The notes: generated by a model not told the origin, from the letters alone. Shown: positions 19,985-29,644, counted from the stretch's first letter. The stretch is DNA of 64,000 nucleotides from Novosphingobium sp. Chol11 (GCF_900218065.1 NZ_OBMU01000001.1:272336-336335); one strand, 5' to 3'. Made by a program: numbers and translations.

Positions 19985-22098
19985 CAGAAAGCCTGTCCAA
20001 TGCCGATATAGAGAGTGAATTTGGATTCGCCGGGCTGCCGATTGATCGGCATGGCTATGTCCGCCCGGAACGGGCCGAAGTCGGTATAGAAGCGGCCGCC
20101 CAAGCCTACGCCATAGCGAATGTCCGAGAATTTCGGGATGGCGCTTTCATAGACCTGGCCCGCGTCAACGAAGGCGACGACGCCATAATTGCCGAAGCGA
20201 TAGCGGCCCTCGACGGCGAACTCGTTGACGGACCGCCCGCCGATCGGGTCGTCATTGACGTCTTTGGGGCCCAATTCCTGATAGCCAAAGCCGCGCACCG
20301 ACCCGCCCCCACCAGCATAGATCCGGCGCGAGGGCGCAATCTGGTCGCGGGCAGCGCCGCTGATCGTGCCGAGCCGCGTCCGCGCCGCGATCACCAGCGC
20401 ATCGGAAACGGGATAATAGCCGCTAAGGTCGAAGGTGCCGCGCACATAGGGCGACACATTACCCTGCAATGATGCCTCGGGCGAAAGGCGCAGATTGGCG
20501 CGAAAGCCCTTGGTCGGATTGAGCAGGTCATTTGAGCGGTCATAGCCGACCTGCAGCGGCAGCGAGCCGATGAAATAGGTCAGTCGCCGCTTTTCCGCCG
20601 TTGCCGGATCGATCGTCGTCTGTTCGTTGGACAGCAGGATTTCCGCGCCATAGGTATAGGTCCAGCGCTTCTGGAAAATCGGCGTCGATTGGCGCGACCA
20701 GCTGATGTTGAGGCCCGCGGTGAAGGCTTCGTAGGCATCGTAATTTTGATGGTTGAGCAGGGCGCCAGCCTGGAAGGTCTTGTCCCGCTTGCCCGCGTTC
20801 GAGCGGCGGAAGGTGCCCGAGACGCCCTGTTCCTGCGTGCCCGCGATGACCTTCGCGATCAGCGCGCCTTCCGGTGGGAAGAGGTTGCGATGCGTCCATG
20901 TGCCCTCGGCGCGGAAGCCCTGTCCCGTGCCATAGCCAAGCTCGCCCGCCAGGGTGCGCGGCGGTCCTGCTTCCTGATCGACATGCAGATCGACATATTC
21001 GGTGCCGTCGGGGCCGGGCTCGCTCGTGCGCACCGGATCGACCGCGATGCTGGAGAAAAGGCCTGTCGCGACGAGGGCGCGGCGCAGGTCGTCGACCTTG
21101 CGGCTGTCATATAGCTCGCCGGGTTTGAAGCGGCTGATGACCTTCATATGGTCGGCGCCAAAGGCTTGCTTGGCGCCGGAGGTGGTGATGCCCCGGAACG
21201 ACCCGCGCGGGCCGACATCGACGGGCAGCGTATAGTCGCCCGTGATCGTCGCCGGATCGAGCAATATGTCCCGTTCGCCGACCTTGGCGAAGGGATAGCC
21301 ATTTTCGGGGAGCCTCACGCCGACATTGGCTTCCGCGCTTTCCACATCGGCGGCAACGATATAGTCGCCGGTCTTGAGCGGCAGGCTGTCGCGGACGAGC
21401 CCGGGCGGCACCGTAGGCCCGGCGTTGATCACGATGTCACCGATCTTGTACCGCTTGCCCGGCGTGACGGACAAGACTGCCTTCAGCGTGCCATTGCCGG
21501 TCTGGTCGAGCGAGGCCAGGGCGGTCGCGTCATAATAGCCTTCCGAATAGAGCAGCCGCACGGCGAGGGCTTCATCCTCATGCGCGCGGGCCTGCACCAT
21601 GGCGGCTGTGTCGGCGCGTCCCTTCCCATCGATCAGCGCTGACTCGCCCCGGAACTCATCTTCAAGGCCGGTCCTGCCGAAGCCGTCAATCTCGACAGCA
21701 TAGCGGATTTCCGGCGTTTTCTCATTGGGGCTATCGCTTGCCACCTGGGCAGGCACGGTGACGCTGTCGAGCGGGGGGAGGGGCTGTGCGAGCTCTGCTT
21801 CCGCTGCGGGTTCAGTAGCCGGGGGAAGTTCGACGGGCGCGCTGGCCTGCGGCATTTGCTGGTCGATCCAGCTGTCGATCGACGGGAGCGGAGCGGAGGG
21901 GTTCGCCGTGTCACTCTCACCAGCCTTGGGGAGGCGCGCCTCGAATTCCTCGTCGGGCAGGATCGGCGGCTCCTGTTCCGGCGCAACCGTGCCGGTGGAA
22001 GCGCCGCTGGAAGTCTGGGCCTGTAGCGGAAGAGGTGACGCCGCAATCATCAAAACGCCCAAGGCATGCCGGACGCGTTTCGCCTGCCCTGAACTCAT
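19984..22098 (-). CDS. tamA: Outer-membrane assembly protein TamA (Omp85 family)
   Basis: The 704-residue precursor has a signal peptide (HALGVLMIAASPLPLQAQ), a proline-rich low-complexity segment, POTRA domains (DIVINAGPTVPPG, DLRRALVATGLFSSIAV) and a C-terminal 16-stranded surface-antigen barrel (RIYAGGGGSVRGFGYQELGP, the conserved VRGF/Y motif). It ends in phenylalanine, the usual barrel-recognition residue. The open frame extends beyond 22098 but would enter recJ on the other strand; the ATG at 22098 leads straight into the signal peptide. It is the first gene of a tamA-tamB operon, divergent from recJ across 132 bp. Confidence 0.9.
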   Translation of the reverse strand: MSSGQAKRVRHALGVLMIAASPLPLQAQTSSGASTGTVAPEQEPPILPDEEFEARLPKAGESDTANPSAPLPSIDSWIDQQMPQASAPVELPPATEPAAEAELAQPLPPLDSVTVPAQVASDSPNEKTPEIRYAVEIDGFGRTGLEDEFRGESALIDGKGRADTAAMVQARAHEDEALAVRLLYSEGYYDATALASLDQTGNGTLKAVLSVTPGKRYKIGDIVINAGPTVPPGLVRDSLPLKTGDYIVAADVESAEANVGVRLPENGYPFAKVGERDILLDPATITGDYTLPVDVGPRGSFRGITTSGAKQAFGADHMKVISRFKPGELYDSRKVDDLRRALVATGLFSSIAVDPVRTSEPGPDGTEYVDLHVDQEAGPPRTLAGELGYGTGQGFRAEGTWTHRNLFPPEGALIAKVIAGTQEQGVSGTFRRSNAGKRDKTFQAGALLNHQNYDAYEAFTAGLNISWSRQSTPIFQKRWTYTYGAEILLSNEQTTIDPATAEKRRLTYFIGSLPLQVGYDRSNDLLNPTKGFRANLRLSPEASLQGNVSPYVRGTFDLSGYYPVSDALVIAARTRLGTISGAARDQIAPSRRIYAGGGGSVRGFGYQELGPKDVNDDPIGGRSVNEFAVEGRYRFGNYGVVAFVDAGQVYESAIPKFSDIRYGVGLGGRFYTDFGPFRADIAMPINRQPGESKFTLYIGIGQAF

Positions 22099-22230
22099 GT
22101 AAACTTCGCCGCCCCTTTCGATCCGCCGCACCCGCGCGCGGCTTGGGAATACGCGCAGGACATCGATTCGGTTCCGCCGCTGTCCGCGAACCGCTTCCCT
22201 CAAGGGCTTGGCCGGTTTAGGGACTGATAA

Positions 22231-23997
22231 ATGACTGTCGCGCTGAATGTATCCCGCTCCATCCTTGGACAACCGTGGCGCTGGCGGGGTGCGGGCGCGG
22301 ATGCTCGCGAGCCCGGCTATCTGCCCGACGACCTCGTCACACAGCTGTTGCTCGCCCGAGGCTGTCCGCGCGAGGCGGTGGATGCGCATCGCAATCCCAC
22401 CATCCGTCATTTCATGCCTGACCCCAGCCTGTTCCGCGACATGGACAGCGCGGCCGAGCGGCTGGCGGATGCGGTGCAGAGCGGCGAACATGTGCGGATT
22501 TTCGGTGACTATGACGTGGATGGCGCGACCAGCGCGGCCTTGCTGATCCGGCTGCTGCGCGATCTTGGCCTGTCCGCGCGGCCTTACATCCCGGATCGGT
22601 TGATGGAAGGCTATGGCCCGTCTGGCGAGGCGCTGGTGCGGCTGGCCGGGGAAGGGGCGACGTTGATCGTCACCGTCGATTGCGGCGCTCAGGCGTTCGA
22701 GGCGCTCGCCATGGCGAAGGCGGTCGGCGTCGATGTCGTGGTGGTGGATCACCATAAATGCGCCGCAGCGCTTCCCGAAGCGTTCGCGCTGGTGAACCCG
22801 AACCGGCTTGACGAGGTCGAGGAAGCGGCGGCTCATGGTCATTTGGCGGCGGTCGGCGTCGCCTTCCTCCTCGGCGCGGCGCTGATCCGCGTGCTGCGGC
22901 GGCGCGGCTGGTTCGCGCAGCGGGCCGAGCCTGCGCTGATGGAGTTGCTCGATATCGTGGCGCTTGGCACCGTCGCGGACGTGGCGCAGCTCAAGGGGCT
23001 GAACCGCGCCTTTGTCGCGCAGGGCCTCAAGATCATGGCCAAGCGCCGCAACATCGGCATCTCGGCACTGATCGACGCCAGCCGCCTCAGCCGGGCCCCG
23101 CTATGTCATGATCTTGGCTTCGCGCTCGGCCCGCGCATCAATGCCGGCGGCCGGGTCGGCAAAGCCGACCTTGGCGTGCGGCTGCTGACAACCGAAGACC
23201 CGTTGGAAGCAGCGAGCATCGCGGCCGAGCTCGACCAGTTCAATGAAGAGCGGCGCGCGATCGAAGCGGCGGTGCAGGCCGAGGCCGAGGAATTGCTCGC
23301 CGCGCAGGGCAACCGAGCGGTTGCGGTGATCGCGGGGCCAGGTTGGCACCCCGGCGTGATCGGCATCGTTGCCGGACGCATCAAGGAAAAGGCCGGGCGG
23401 CCTGCGATCGTGGTTGCGATCGACGACGCGGGTACCGGCAAGGGATCCGGGCGGTCCATATCGGGCGTGGACCTGGGGGCGGCCGTGCTGGCAGCGAAGG
23501 ACAGCGGGTTGCTGGTCGCCGGGGGCGGCCATGCCATGGCGGCGGGATTGACGGTCGCTTCGGACAAGGTGGACGCGCTGGCCGACTTCCTGGACGAAAG
23601 GCTTGGACCTGCCGTGGCCCGTGCGCGCGATGACCGCGCATTGCTCATAGATGCTGTGCTCGCGCCTGCGGGGGTCAATCCCGACTTTGTGGCCGCGATC
23701 GAGGCGGGTGGGCCCTATGGCGCTGGCTGGCCTGCCCCGCTGGTGGCGGCGGGGCCGATGCGGGTCATCAAGGCGGATGTGGTCGGCAACGGGCATTTGC
23801 GCGCCGTGATGGCTGGCGATGATGGCCGTTCGATCAAGACCATCGCGTTCCGCCAGGCCGAAAGCGAGCTGGGCCAAGCGATCCTGGGCGCACCGCGCGA
23901 TCGCCGCCTGTGGGTCGCAGGGCGCGCCAAGATCGACGATTGGGGTAGCCGCCCGGCAGCCGAGCTGCATCTGGAAGACGCCGCCTGGGCCGATTGA
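22231..23997 (+). CDS. recJ: Single-stranded-DNA-specific exonuclease RecJ
   Basis: The 588-residue 5'-3' exonuclease acts in RecF-pathway recombination, mismatch repair and base excision. DHH-family metal motifs are in order: FGDYDVDGATSAALL (about residues 91-105), VTVDCG, and VVVVDHHKC with the DHH triad. The DHHA1 domain is marked by GGGHAMAAGLTV, and an OB fold closes the C-terminus. The length is standard. There are 132 bp to divergent tamA and about 100 bp to the tRNA gene downstream. Confidence 0.94.
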   Translation: MTVALNVSRSILGQPWRWRGAGADAREPGYLPDDLVTQLLLARGCPREAVDAHRNPTIRHFMPDPSLFRDMDSAAERLADAVQSGEHVRIFGDYDVDGATSAALLIRLLRDLGLSARPYIPDRLMEGYGPSGEALVRLAGEGATLIVTVDCGAQAFEALAMAKAVGVDVVVVDHHKCAAALPEAFALVNPNRLDEVEEAAAHGHLAAVGVAFLLGAALIRVLRRRGWFAQRAEPALMELLDIVALGTVADVAQLKGLNRAFVAQGLKIMAKRRNIGISALIDASRLSRAPLCHDLGFALGPRINAGGRVGKADLGVRLLTTEDPLEAASIAAELDQFNEERRAIEAAVQAEAEELLAAQGNRAVAVIAGPGWHPGVIGIVAGRIKEKAGRPAIVVAIDDAGTGKGSGRSISGVDLGAAVLAAKDSGLLVAGGGHAMAAGLTVASDKVDALADFLDERLGPAVARARDDRALLIDAVLAPAGVNPDFVAAIEAGGPYGAGWPAPLVAAGPMRVIKADVVGNGHLRAVMAGDDGRSIKTIAFRQAESELGQAILGAPRDRRLWVAGRAKIDDWGSRPAAELHLEDAAWAD

Positions 23998-24028
23998 AGA
24001 AGAGATGATTTTCTAGGCCCAAAGGGGG

Positions 24029-24057
24029 TTGACCGGCGCAAGCTCCCCCCCTAAAGC
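24029..24057 (+). promoter_or_regulatory. Candidate promoter of tRNA-Glu
   Basis: TTGACC (24029-24034), a 17-base spacer and TAAAGC (24052-24057) resemble a sigma-70-type promoter with strong -35 and weak -10. Transcription would start about 35 bases before the mature tRNA end. Spacing and position support it; no other candidate is better in the 101-bp gap. Confidence 0.45.
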
Positions 24058-24098
24058 CGCCCTCGCTTCGCAGCACTGCCAGAGCGGTTCTGCAGTGT

Positions 24099-24173
24099 GG
24101 CCCCTTCGTCTAGCGGTTAGGACGCGGCCCTTTCACGGCTGAAACACGGGTTCGATTCCCGTAGGGGTCACCA
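24099..24173 (+). tRNA. tRNA-Glu (UUC)
   Basis: The 75-base cloverleaf has acceptor arms GGCCCCT / AGGGGTC, D-arm TCTAGCGGTTAGGA, anticodon stem-loop CGGCC-CTTTCAC-GGCTG with anticodon TTC, T-arm CGGGTTCGATTCCCG, discriminator A and encoded CCA (24171-24173). It is followed at once by a terminator. No integrase or duplicated 3' end suggests use as an attachment site here. Confidence 0.96.
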
Positions 24174-24196
24174 CCCAGCATCTGCTGGGTTTTTTC
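24174..24196 (+). terminator. Intrinsic terminator of tRNA-Glu
   Basis: CCCAGCA (24174-24180) and TGCTGGG (24183-24189) form a perfect 7-bp stem (minimum loop TC), followed by seven T residues. It begins directly after CCA. Confidence 0.88.
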
Positions 24197-24297
24197 ATCT
24201 CCACCGAGATAAGTTCCCCTGAAGCTGGGGATCAGTTTCCCCATCATCCTTTTGCGCGAAAGCTGCTAAGGCATTTCGGGTCTGCGCAGGAGGGATC

Positions 24298-24657
24298 ATG
24301 GCGAAGCATCGCATCTACTCGGTCAGCGTTGCGAGCGTCTACCCCCTCTACGTCAGCAAGGTCGAGAAGAAGGGCCGCACCAGAAGCGAGGTCGATCAGA
24401 TCTTCCGTTGGTTGACCGGACACAGCCAAGAAACGCTTGAGGAGCAGCTGGCGGCCAATGTCAGTTTCGAACGCTTCTTTGCCGAGGCGCCCAAACTGAA
24501 CCCCGCGCGGCGGCTTATAACCGGCGTGGTCTGCGGCGTCCGCGTCGAAGAGGTCGATGAGCCCCTCATGCAAGAAATCCGCTATCTGGACAAATTGATC
24601 GACGAACTCGCCAAGGGCAAGCCGATGGAGAAGATCCTGCGCGCCGATGCCAGCTGA
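24298..24657 (+). CDS. DUF2200 family protein
   Basis: The 119-residue cytoplasmic protein matches the DUF2200 family, which has no assigned function. The N-terminus ([17 protein letters not shown]) and the [18 protein letters not shown] segment are characteristic. The C-terminal half is charged and helical. The start has GGAGG six bases upstream. It converges on a methyltransferase gene 24 bp away. Confidence 0.8.
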   Translation: MAKHRIYSVSVASVYPLYVSKVEKKGRTRSEVDQIFRWLTGHSQETLEEQLAANVSFERFFAEAPKLNPARRLITGVVCGVRVEEVDEPLMQEIRYLDKLIDELAKGKPMEKILRADAS

Positions 24658-24681
24658 GCGGCTTCGGCCAGTTCCTGCCCT

Positions 24682-25746
24682 TCAACGCGCTTGAAGCACC
24701 ATGTTGAATGGCCCTTCCGCGACTCTTTCGACCGACTGGAAGCCGCCGGTGGCGATGACTGCCGCCAGACGAGCTTCGCCTGCTTGCGCGCCCAGGCCTT
24801 CGCCGACCTCCTGGTCGAGCGACGTGGGCACGCAGATCATGGTGGACGCGTTGTAGTAGAGCCGCCCAACGGGATTGAGATTGTCTTCCGGCCTGTCGCC
24901 TGCAATCGGCTCGACGATCATCCAGCTGCCGCCCGGTGTCAGGATGCGGCGCATGTGTGCCGCGCATCCCTTGGGGTCGCCCATATCGTGCAGACAGTCA
25001 TACATGGTGATGAAGTCGAAGTCCTTCTCGGCAATGTCCTTGGCCGCTGCTACTTCGAACCGCACCCGATCGCTGAGGCCATGTTCTTGCGCATGACGCC
25101 GTGCGTCCTCGATCGATGGTTCGTGGAAATCATAGCCGGTGAAGTGACTTTCGGGATAGGCCTGCGCCATCAGCAAGGTGGAGAAGCCGACGCCGCAGCC
25201 GACATCGGCGACCTTCGCGCCGGACCGCAGCTTTGCCTCCATGCCGTCCATCGCGGGTATCCAGCTCTGCACGATGTTGTTGACATAGCCGGGCCGGAAG
25301 AATGCGCCGGTCGCGCAGAACAGGCAGCCCGCATGGTCTCCCCATCTGACGCCCTTGCCGTTGCGGAAACATTCTTCGACCTTGGGCTCCGCCTCTATCA
25401 TGGCGGCGACCATTTCGAAGGCGCCAGCCAGATAGACGGGGCTGTCGGGGTTCACGAAAACCATCGCCTGCTCTGGCGAGACGCTGAACATGCCTGAGCC
25501 AGGATCGAAGTCGATGAAGCCATTGGCGGCCTGGGCCATTGCCCATTCCCGCACATAACGCTCATGCAGGCCGCCTGCTCGTTGTGCGAGGTCCGCCGAT
25601 GTCGCTGCGCCCTGCGCGAGCGCGTCAAACAGGCCTAGCCTGAAGCCGACGCGCACCGTCGGCACGCTGATCGCGCCGCCAAGGTCGTTCAGCATTTTTC
25701 CGACAAAATTGTGAAGTTTCGCTTCGTCGATTGACGTCTGCATCAT
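24682..25746 (-). CDS. Class I SAM-dependent methyltransferase
   Basis: The 354-residue two-domain methyltransferase has an N-terminal winged-helix/dimerisation region (LGGAISVPTVRVGFRLGLFDA, in two parts: LGGAISVPTVRV and GFRLGLFDA) and a Rossmann domain with motif I VADVGCGVGFSTL near residues 178-190, acidic ribose contact GYDFHEPS, and FITMYDCLHDMGDP. It resembles small-molecule methyltransferases found beside varied catabolic genes; the substrate cannot be told. A good GGAGG precedes the double ATG at 25746. It stands alone, divergent from the CreD-like gene. Confidence 0.8.
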   Translation of the reverse strand: MMQTSIDEAKLHNFVGKMLNDLGGAISVPTVRVGFRLGLFDALAQGAATSADLAQRAGGLHERYVREWAMAQAANGFIDFDPGSGMFSVSPEQAMVFVNPDSPVYLAGAFEMVAAMIEAEPKVEECFRNGKGVRWGDHAGCLFCATGAFFRPGYVNNIVQSWIPAMDGMEAKLRSGAKVADVGCGVGFSTLLMAQAYPESHFTGYDFHEPSIEDARRHAQEHGLSDRVRFEVAAAKDIAEKDFDFITMYDCLHDMGDPKGCAAHMRRILTPGGSWMIVEPIAGDRPEDNLNPVGRLYYNASTMICVPTSLDQEVGEGLGAQAGEARLAAVIATGGFQSVERVAEGPFNMVLQAR

Positions 25747-25909
25747 GCCCTCCTCGAAACAGTTCGACTCTCGGCATTTCTCGTGGGCGACCTTATCAGA
25801 TTAACGGACACGCGGCACGTGATGATTGACGCTGCCGTCGCGAGGAATAGACAGTAAGCAGGACAATATTCGACAGGAGCGGCGGTTGGTTACAGGCTCG
25901 GCTGAAGAC

Positions 25910-27334
25910 ATGCGGCCAACGCGGTCGCCCGGCATGAAGCTGCTGTTCGCGGCGCTGGTAGCGCTGTCCCTCATCGTGCCGCTGATGCTGATCTATGCTC
26001 TGGTATGGGACCGGCAGAGCCAATCGCAGACGGCGCAGGACGCCATCAATGCTGGTTGGGGCGGGCCACAGATCATTGCGGGACCTGTCATTGTCGTTCC
26101 GTTCCGTACCACTCAGGTGCAGGAAGAGCAGGTTGACGGCCAGCGGGTGTCGCGCACTGTCGAGACCGAAAAGCTGCTCTATATTTCGCCGGTCGAGAAT
26201 ATAGTCACGACCACCGTCCGTCCGGAAGAGCGGCGCAAGTCGATCTACCGCAGTGTGCTCTACGACGCACGTATAAAGGGAACCGCGCAATTTGCTTTGC
26301 CGCAAGACCTGCCACGTTTCGGCATCACCGCCGATCGCCTTTTATGGGAGCGGGCGGAATTGCGGATGGGCGCATCGGATGCGCGGGGATTGACCAGCGG
26401 TGGGTCGCTGTCTGCCGGTGGCAAGGCTTTGGCCGTTCAGCCCGGCAAAGGTCCCGGCGCTACCGGAGGGCAGGGTTTCTTCGCCTTTCTCCCCTGGGCG
26501 GGCGAGGGCAGACTGACCGTGGCATATGATTTCGGCCTGCGCGGCAGCCGGTCGCTGAGCCTGGTGCCAAGGGGCGGCAAGACCTTCTGGCAGATCTCTT
26601 CGACATGGCCGAGCCCGAGCTTTGGAGGCGCCTTCCTGCCCGAGAAGCGGGAGATTTCGGATGGCGGCTTTTCGGCCCGTTACCAGATCGACAAGCTGGC
26701 GCTGGGCCAGCCTCCCGTCGCGATGCAGGAATTGGGGCCTCCGCTGCTGGATGGCAGCGCGGGCTATGCCATGGTGGCGGCTGCCGACACTACGGTTGCG
26801 GCGAGGCCAGCCGAAGTCATCGGCGGCAATTCCCGCGCGGTGACGGTCGGCCTGATCGAACCGGTCGATCTTTATTCCAAGGTGGACAGGTCGGTCAAAT
26901 ATGGCTTCCTGTTCATAGGCTTCACTTTCCTCGCCTTCCTGCTGTTCGACATTGTCGGCGGCGCGCGCGTGGCTGCGGCGGAATATCTGCTGACGGGGGC
27001 GGCGCTGGTGCTCTTCTTCGCCCTGTTGCTTGCCTTTGCAGAGGTCATCGGCTTCACCGCAGCCTATATTCTGGGGGCGGCGGCGATCATTGGCCTGTTG
27101 TCCGCCTATAGCGCCGCCGTGCTGGGAAGCTGGCGGCGCGGCCGGTTCATCGGGGCGCTGCTGGTGGGGCTCTATGCCTTGCTGTTCGTGCTGCTCAACC
27201 TGGAGGCATGGTCGCTGCTCATCGGTTCGGTGCTGCTGCTGATCGCGCTGGCAAGCGTCATGTACGCCACGCGCAATGTTGAATGGAGCAATGTCGGGCA
27301 GCGGAAATCCGGGGAAGCGCAATCCCGCGCGTAG
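25910..27334 (+). CDS. creD: CreD-like inner-membrane protein
   Basis: The 474-residue protein belongs to the CreD/CreD-like family (cell envelope integrity). It has one N-terminal membrane helix (KLLFAALVALSLIVPLMLIY), a large periplasmic domain beginning with VPFRTTQV, and a C-terminal cluster of about five helices from YGFLFIGFTFLAFLLFDI onward. In enterobacteria creD is controlled by the CreBC two-component system; no creBC or beta-lactamase gene is nearby. The start is uncertain: TTG codons at 25826 and 25886 (the latter behind AGGAG) are alternatives to the ATG chosen here. Confidence 0.8.
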   Translation: MRPTRSPGMKLLFAALVALSLIVPLMLIYALVWDRQSQSQTAQDAINAGWGGPQIIAGPVIVVPFRTTQVQEEQVDGQRVSRTVETEKLLYISPVENIVTTTVRPEERRKSIYRSVLYDARIKGTAQFALPQDLPRFGITADRLLWERAELRMGASDARGLTSGGSLSAGGKALAVQPGKGPGATGGQGFFAFLPWAGEGRLTVAYDFGLRGSRSLSLVPRGGKTFWQISSTWPSPSFGGAFLPEKREISDGGFSARYQIDKLALGQPPVAMQELGPPLLDGSAGYAMVAAADTTVAARPAEVIGGNSRAVTVGLIEPVDLYSKVDRSVKYGFLFIGFTFLAFLLFDIVGGARVAAAEYLLTGAALVLFFALLLAFAEVIGFTAAYILGAAAIIGLLSAYSAAVLGSWRRGRFIGALLVGLYALLFVLLNLEAWSLLIGSVLLLIALASVMYATRNVEWSNVGQRKSGEAQSRA

Positions 27335-27466
27335 ACCGGGTGGATGGGGCATGGCTGCTTCAGGGTTGGCTCGCCATGCCTCCCTCGCGCGCCTGCGTCG
27401 GGATCAAAGCCTTGGCGCGACCGTTCTTCATGCCTCAGCAACGCGGCATGAAAGGCAGGGACATCC

Positions 27467-28234
27467 GTGGCGTCACTTCATTGGCCAAGCCAGCTCATCA
27501 TCGTTCGTCATGGCCAGAGCGCCGGAAATGTCGCGCGCGATGAGGCGACGGAAGCGCAATCCGATCGCATAGCCTTGTCGGTGCGCGACGCGGATGTCCC
27601 CTTAAGTGAGTTGGGCCGTGAACAGGCGCAGGCGTTGGGCCACTGGTTTGCAAGCGAGGCGGAGGATCATCGGCCGGAGGTTCTGCTATCCTCTCCCTAT
27701 CTGCGTGCATTTCAGACTGCGCAGGTCTTTCGTGAAGCAGGCGGAGCGCGGGCGGACGAGCCGATCTGCTTCGACGAGCGGCTGCGGGAAAAGGAATTCG
27801 GAATATTGGACGGGCTGACGACGTCTGGCATCCGTAACCTTGAGGCGGAGCAATATGAGTTTCGCCGGATGCTCGGGAAATTCTACCATCGGCCACCCGG
27901 CGGGGAAAGTTGGTGCGACGTGATCCTGCGCCTACGGTCGGTGATGGATACCATATCGTTGCACTATGCCGGGCGCCGGGTGATGATCTTCACGCATCAG
28001 GTCGTCGTGCTGTGCCTGCGCTACATCATCGAAGGCCTTGATGAAGCGGAGATTTTGGCGATCGATCAGGCGGGAGACGTCGCCAATTGTGCGATCAGCG
28101 ACTATGTCTATGACCCCTCGCATGGCCGCAATGGCGGGCTGGTGCTTCGCCGTTATAATGTGACCGCGCCGATGGAAGAAGAAGCGACACCGGTCACGCG
28201 CGAACCCGATGCCATTGCAGGAGCGCGGGGATGA
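27467..28234 (+). CDS. Histidine phosphatase family protein
   Basis: The 255-residue cytoplasmic protein has the phosphoglycerate-mutase-like fold. The catalytic RHG motif is in IIVRHGQSAGN (about residues 11-21); a second arginine in SSPYLRAFQTAQ, a glutamate in KEFGILDG and the second histidine in VMIFTHQVVVLCLRY complete the pocket. The physiological substrate is unknown. The GTG start has GGCAGGGA upstream. It overlaps the next gene by four bases, suggesting one unit with the NAD(P)HX dehydratase and possibly a metabolite-repair role. Confidence 0.82.
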   Translation: MASLHWPSQLIIVRHGQSAGNVARDEATEAQSDRIALSVRDADVPLSELGREQAQALGHWFASEAEDHRPEVLLSSPYLRAFQTAQVFREAGGARADEPICFDERLREKEFGILDGLTTSGIRNLEAEQYEFRRMLGKFYHRPPGGESWCDVILRLRSVMDTISLHYAGRRVMIFTHQVVVLCLRYIIEGLDEAEILAIDQAGDVANCAISDYVYDPSHGRNGGLVLRRYNVTAPMEEEATPVTREPDAIAGARG

Positions 28235-29121
28235 TGCCGGAGACCCTGGATACCGCCTGGCTGAAGGCGAACCCGTTGCCGGTTGTGGACAGCGATTCAG
28301 ACAAGAATGAGCGCGGCCGTGTGCTGGTGGTCGGTGGGGCGGAGTTCGTGCCTGGCGCCCTTCGGCTGACGGGCGAAGCCGCGCTCCGGGCGGGGGCAGG
28401 CAAGCTGCAGATGGCGACGGTCCGGTCGGCCGCCATGTCACTGGGCGTGCTGGTTCCCGAAGCGGCGGTGATCGCCCTTCCCGCGCAGGAGGATGGTGAG
28501 ATCGCCGTCGGCGCGGCCGCCGTGCTGAAGCCGCAGCTTGCCCGCTGCGATTCGCTGGTCCTGGGACCAGGTATGAATGTGAGTGCCGGGACGGATCAGT
28601 TGGTCGCCGATATTCTGGCTGCGACGGAGCCACCCGTGACCATCGTCCTCGATGCGGCGGCAATGACATCGGCGCGCGATTTACGGTCCACGATCGCAGC
28701 GCATGAGGGGCATATCATCCTGACGCCGCATCATGGGGAGATGGCGATCCTGACGGACGAGAGCGCTGAAGCCATCACAGCCGACCCGGTTGGGATCGCG
28801 TCGCAGGTTGCGCAGGATTTTCAGGCCGTGGTGATCCTGAAAGGGGACCGCAGCGTGATTGCGGCTCCGGATGGCGCCTGCCTGCTGCATGAGGGCGGTT
28901 GCGTCGGACTTGCCACAGGAGGATCGGGTGACGTGCTCGCGGGCATTGCTGGTGGTCTGGCAGCGCGTGGAGCCAACCCTTTCCGCGCCGCTGCCTGGGC
29001 AAGCTGGCTTCATGGGCGGGCAGGGCGCGAGCTGGCCGGCACGATGGGACCGATCGGCTTCCTCGCCCGCGAACTGTTGCCCTTGATCCCCCGTTTGCTG
29101 GAGGAACCCGGCAGCAGCTAG
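28231..29121 (+). CDS. nnrD: ADP-dependent (S)-NAD(P)H-hydrate dehydratase
   Basis: The 296-residue ribokinase-like enzyme restores NAD(P)H from its hydrated, damaged form. Visible motifs are RVLVVGGAEFVPGAL near the N-terminus, LVLGPGM, ILTPHHGEM and the ATP/catalytic loop ATGGSGDVLAGI. Most bacteria fuse this domain to the NnrE epimerase; here it stands alone, and no epimerase gene is in the window. It overlaps the preceding histidine phosphatase gene by four bases. Confidence 0.88.
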   Translation: MMPETLDTAWLKANPLPVVDSDSDKNERGRVLVVGGAEFVPGALRLTGEAALRAGAGKLQMATVRSAAMSLGVLVPEAAVIALPAQEDGEIAVGAAAVLKPQLARCDSLVLGPGMNVSAGTDQLVADILAATEPPVTIVLDAAAMTSARDLRSTIAAHEGHIILTPHHGEMAILTDESAEAITADPVGIASQVAQDFQAVVILKGDRSVIAAPDGACLLHEGGCVGLATGGSGDVLAGIAGGLAARGANPFRAAAWASWLHGRAGRELAGTMGPIGFLARELLPLIPRLLEEPGSS

Positions 29122-29146
29122 CGATGTTCGTTGCGCATCCGAATTC

Positions 29147-29635
29147 ATGTTCGTGCGTTTAGTCGAAATGAGAGACACATTTTCGGTCCTGCCGCATCTG
29201 GTTCCGATCGTGATTGCCTATTGTCTGGCGCTTCCGATCGGCTGGAACCGGGAGCGGGCGGAACGCAGCGCCGGGTTGCGGACCTTCCCGCTAGTGGCCG
29301 TCGCCAGCTGTGGCTTGGTCCAGACGGTCGAGGGCTTAATGGCGCAGGAAGTGGAGGCGCTTGCCCGCGTGTTGGAAGGCGTGATCGCAGGCATCGGATT
29401 CCTGGGTGGCGGCGCGATCCTGCAGCAAAGGCATGCCGTGAAGGGCACCGCAACTGCCGCAAGCCTGTGGATCACAGGCGCGATCGGCGTTGCGGCGGGG
29501 CTTGGCACCTATGATGTGGCGGTGGTCCTCACGGGCTTCACTCTGCTGACCTTCTGGGTCATGGCGCCGTTGAAGCCCGATGAGAATGAACGGGACGCGG
29601 AAGAGACCATCAGCGAGCCCAGCCCGCCGCGCTGA
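29147..29635 (+). CDS. MgtC/SapB family membrane protein
   Basis: The 162-residue inner-membrane protein has four to five hydrophobic segments and the family core: IGWNRERAERSAGLRTFPLV, GIGFLGGGAILQ and VKGTATAASLWITGAIG. Pathogen MgtC acts in low-magnesium adaptation and ATP-synthase control, but the function of environmental homologues is unsettled. The N-terminus could start at 29147 or at the ATG at 29168. It converges on rlmN with nine bases between stops. Confidence 0.82.
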   Translation: MFVRLVEMRDTFSVLPHLVPIVIAYCLALPIGWNRERAERSAGLRTFPLVAVASCGLVQTVEGLMAQEVEALARVLEGVIAGIGFLGGGAILQQRHAVKGTATAASLWITGAIGVAAGLGTYDVAVVLTGFTLLTFWVMAPLKPDENERDAEETISEPSPPR

Positions 29636-29644
29636 GGCGAGGGC

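Noticed and set aside
24099-24173. tRNA-Glu as a possible integration site
   Set aside because: No integrase, no duplicated tRNA 3' end and no foreign-looking genes nearby.
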